Source of the DNA: Actinomadura montaniterrae
GTDB lineage: Bacteria > Actinomycetota > Actinomycetes > Streptosporangiales > Streptosporangiaceae
Direction: 5' to 3'
Assembly: GCF_008923365.1 (NCBI RefSeq)
Contig: NZ_WBMR01000023.1
Coordinates: 1 to 64,000, forward strand
DNA: 64,000 nucleotides
Below the pieces are notes generated by a model. The model saw nothing but the letters and a program-made list of their open reading frames with translations. It did no database searches and was not told the origin of the DNA. Positions 63,078 through 64,000 of this stretch are shown here, piece by piece; the first letter of the stretch is position 1, and each line of letters starts with the position of its first letter. The position numbers and the translations under genes were made by a program.

Positions 63078-63131
63078 GACATCCATCTCACCGGGGGCTG
63101 CATTGATCTCGAGGCACCCTTCACGGGTGCC
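63073..63131 (+). terminator. Two hairpins at the end of the histidine kinase gene
   Basis: GGTGAGA-catcca-TCTCACC (63,073-63,092) spans the stop codon, and GGCACCC-ttcac-GGGTGCC (63,113-63,131) follows 36 bp after it. Both have perfect 7-bp stems. Confidence 0.6.
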
Positions 63132-63339
63132 GACCAAGATCAGGACGACGACGTGTGTCGTCATCCAATCGTCCAGCCCTCCTAACAAGTTCGTGAAGAA
63201 CTGCGTTGGAGACCTTGATGATCTCCATGCGCCATTCTGTCAGCGTCCGTCGGTGCAACCCCGCGTATGCGGTCCCCCGGCCCACCTCGCAGCATCCGGG
63301 CGCTGAACTCCCAGATCCGATGGAACAAGGAGACACACA

Positions 63340-64000
63340 TTGGTCGACATGCGGTTGATCGAGCAATACGCGGCGGCGGCTTGGCCCGCCGTCGAGAGCC
63401 GGGAGGAGGAGGGCTGGCTGCTGCGCTATACGCCGGACGTACCGCGCCGCCGGTCGAACTCCGCCTTGCCGCTGACGCAAGGGAGGGCCTTACTGGCGGC
63501 TCTATCTCGCGTGGAGGACTTTTATAGGGACCGTGGGATGCCCATCGCCGTTCAGGTGGCCCCCGCAGAGGAGCACGCCGATCTGGACGCGTTGCTTGCC
63601 GAGCGGGGTTATCGGCGGGACGCGGCGACTAGAGTCTGCGTCGCACCGACCGGCACCGTAATCATCCAATCCCATCCCTCTGCATCGTTTGCTGTGACCC
63701 TCACGGAGCGCCCAACCCGCCATTGGCTGGACGCATACGTTGCCCTAGACGGCCACGAGAATAGCCGGGAAACAGCGGACCAGGTCCTCTCTCGTGTGCC
63801 CGGCCCCGCCGCCTACCTCAGCGTGGAACACGGCGTAGGTGCAGTCGGTGTGGGGCTCATAGTGGCCGCCCCCGGCTGCGGCGGAGTCTTCTGCATGGCC
63901 ACCCACCCCGGCTACCGGCGCCAAGGCATCGCCACCTCGATCTTGCACGTCGGTGCCCGCTGGGCCGCAGCGCGCGGTGCAGGCGATATGTACCTGCAGG
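63340..64000 (+). CDS. GNAT-family acetyltransferase, partial at window end
   Basis: TTG 63340 is favoured because AAGGAG lies 7 nt upstream, whereas ATG 63349 would be 16 nt away. Reads MRLIEQYAAAAWPAVESREE and EGWLLRYT at the N-terminus, VEDFYRDRGMPIAVQVAP, then motif A CMATHPGYRRQGIATSIL near residue 190. The last visible residues are ARGAGDMYLQ, so about 60-80 residues are missing at the C-terminus. It is the two-part GNAT type with an N-terminal substrate lobe. Substrate unknown. Confidence 0.85.
   Translation, partial: MVDMRLIEQYAAAAWPAVESREEEGWLLRYTPDVPRRRSNSALPLTQGRALLAALSRVEDFYRDRGMPIAVQVAPAEEHADLDALLAERGYRRDAATRVCVAPTGTVIIQSHPSASFAVTLTERPTRHWLDAYVALDGHENSRETADQVLSRVPGPAAYLSVEHGVGAVGVGLIVAAPGCGGVFCMATHPGYRRQGIATSILHVGARWAAARGAGDMYLQ

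Overview
High-GC DNA with actinobacterial gene content. Markers are an SCO5389-family protein, a large LAL (LuxR) regulator, MocR, TetR and LysR regulators, many GTG and a few TTG starts, and an NlpC/P60 cell-wall hydrolase. A Streptosporangiales or Actinomadura-like actinomycete fits, but the order is inference.

Bases 1-18,474 look like ordinary chromosome. They carry a secreted beta-propeller protein, a beta-oxidation-like SDR/enoyl-CoA hydratase pair, an SDR next to a topoisomerase IB, and a coupled trio (nucleotidyltransferase, BON protein, phosphoesterase). Two long arrays of short tandem repeats (14 bp x13, 18 bp x7) follow. Then come an SCO5389-family gene with a Fur/Zur-like palindrome, a secreted GH1 glycosidase, an NlpC/P60 protein, an old yellow enzyme divergent from a LAL regulator, a frameshifted ADP-ribosylglycohydrolase, a dienelactone hydrolase/thioesterase pair and a P450.

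Bases 18,475-38,323 are an integrative island in a tRNA-Lys(UUU) gene. The last 41 bases of the tRNA plus two following bases (43 bp) recur exactly at 38,281-38,323 and with two mismatches at 35,150-35,192. An intact tyrosine integrase lies beside the tRNA, and remnants of integrase C-termini lie beside the other two att copies. This is best read as successive insertions at one tRNA. The cargo of the first element is defence-like: a PLD-SNF2 helicase translationally coupled to an Eco57I-type methylase, an Mrr-type endonuclease with a coiled coil, a membrane Ser/Thr kinase with a DUF4352-like domain, and a HIRAN-like/TPR protein. I know no named system with this exact composition.

Bases 35,193-48,400 are a gene graveyard. 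It holds pieces of at least five tyrosine recombinases and several IS transposases, a frameshifted methyltransferase, a truncated MFS gene, and an open frame that joins integrase, LigB-dioxygenase and NCS1-permease pieces. Intact genes survive between them: a TetR/DHA2 efflux pair with clear palindromes, a nitrilase divergent from LysR, and a DacB-type D,D-carboxypeptidase.

Bases 48,472-64,000 are metabolic and regulatory accessory DNA. They carry a quinone reductase, an SGNH hydrolase, a GNAT, a TetR-SDR-SDR operon, an MFS pump, a dead IS630, a MocR regulator, an ACT-domain pseudogene cut by an IS5 relic, an indoleamine 2,3-dioxygenase overlapping a metallo-beta-lactamase-fold gene, a PAS histidine kinase, and a GNAT that runs off the end.
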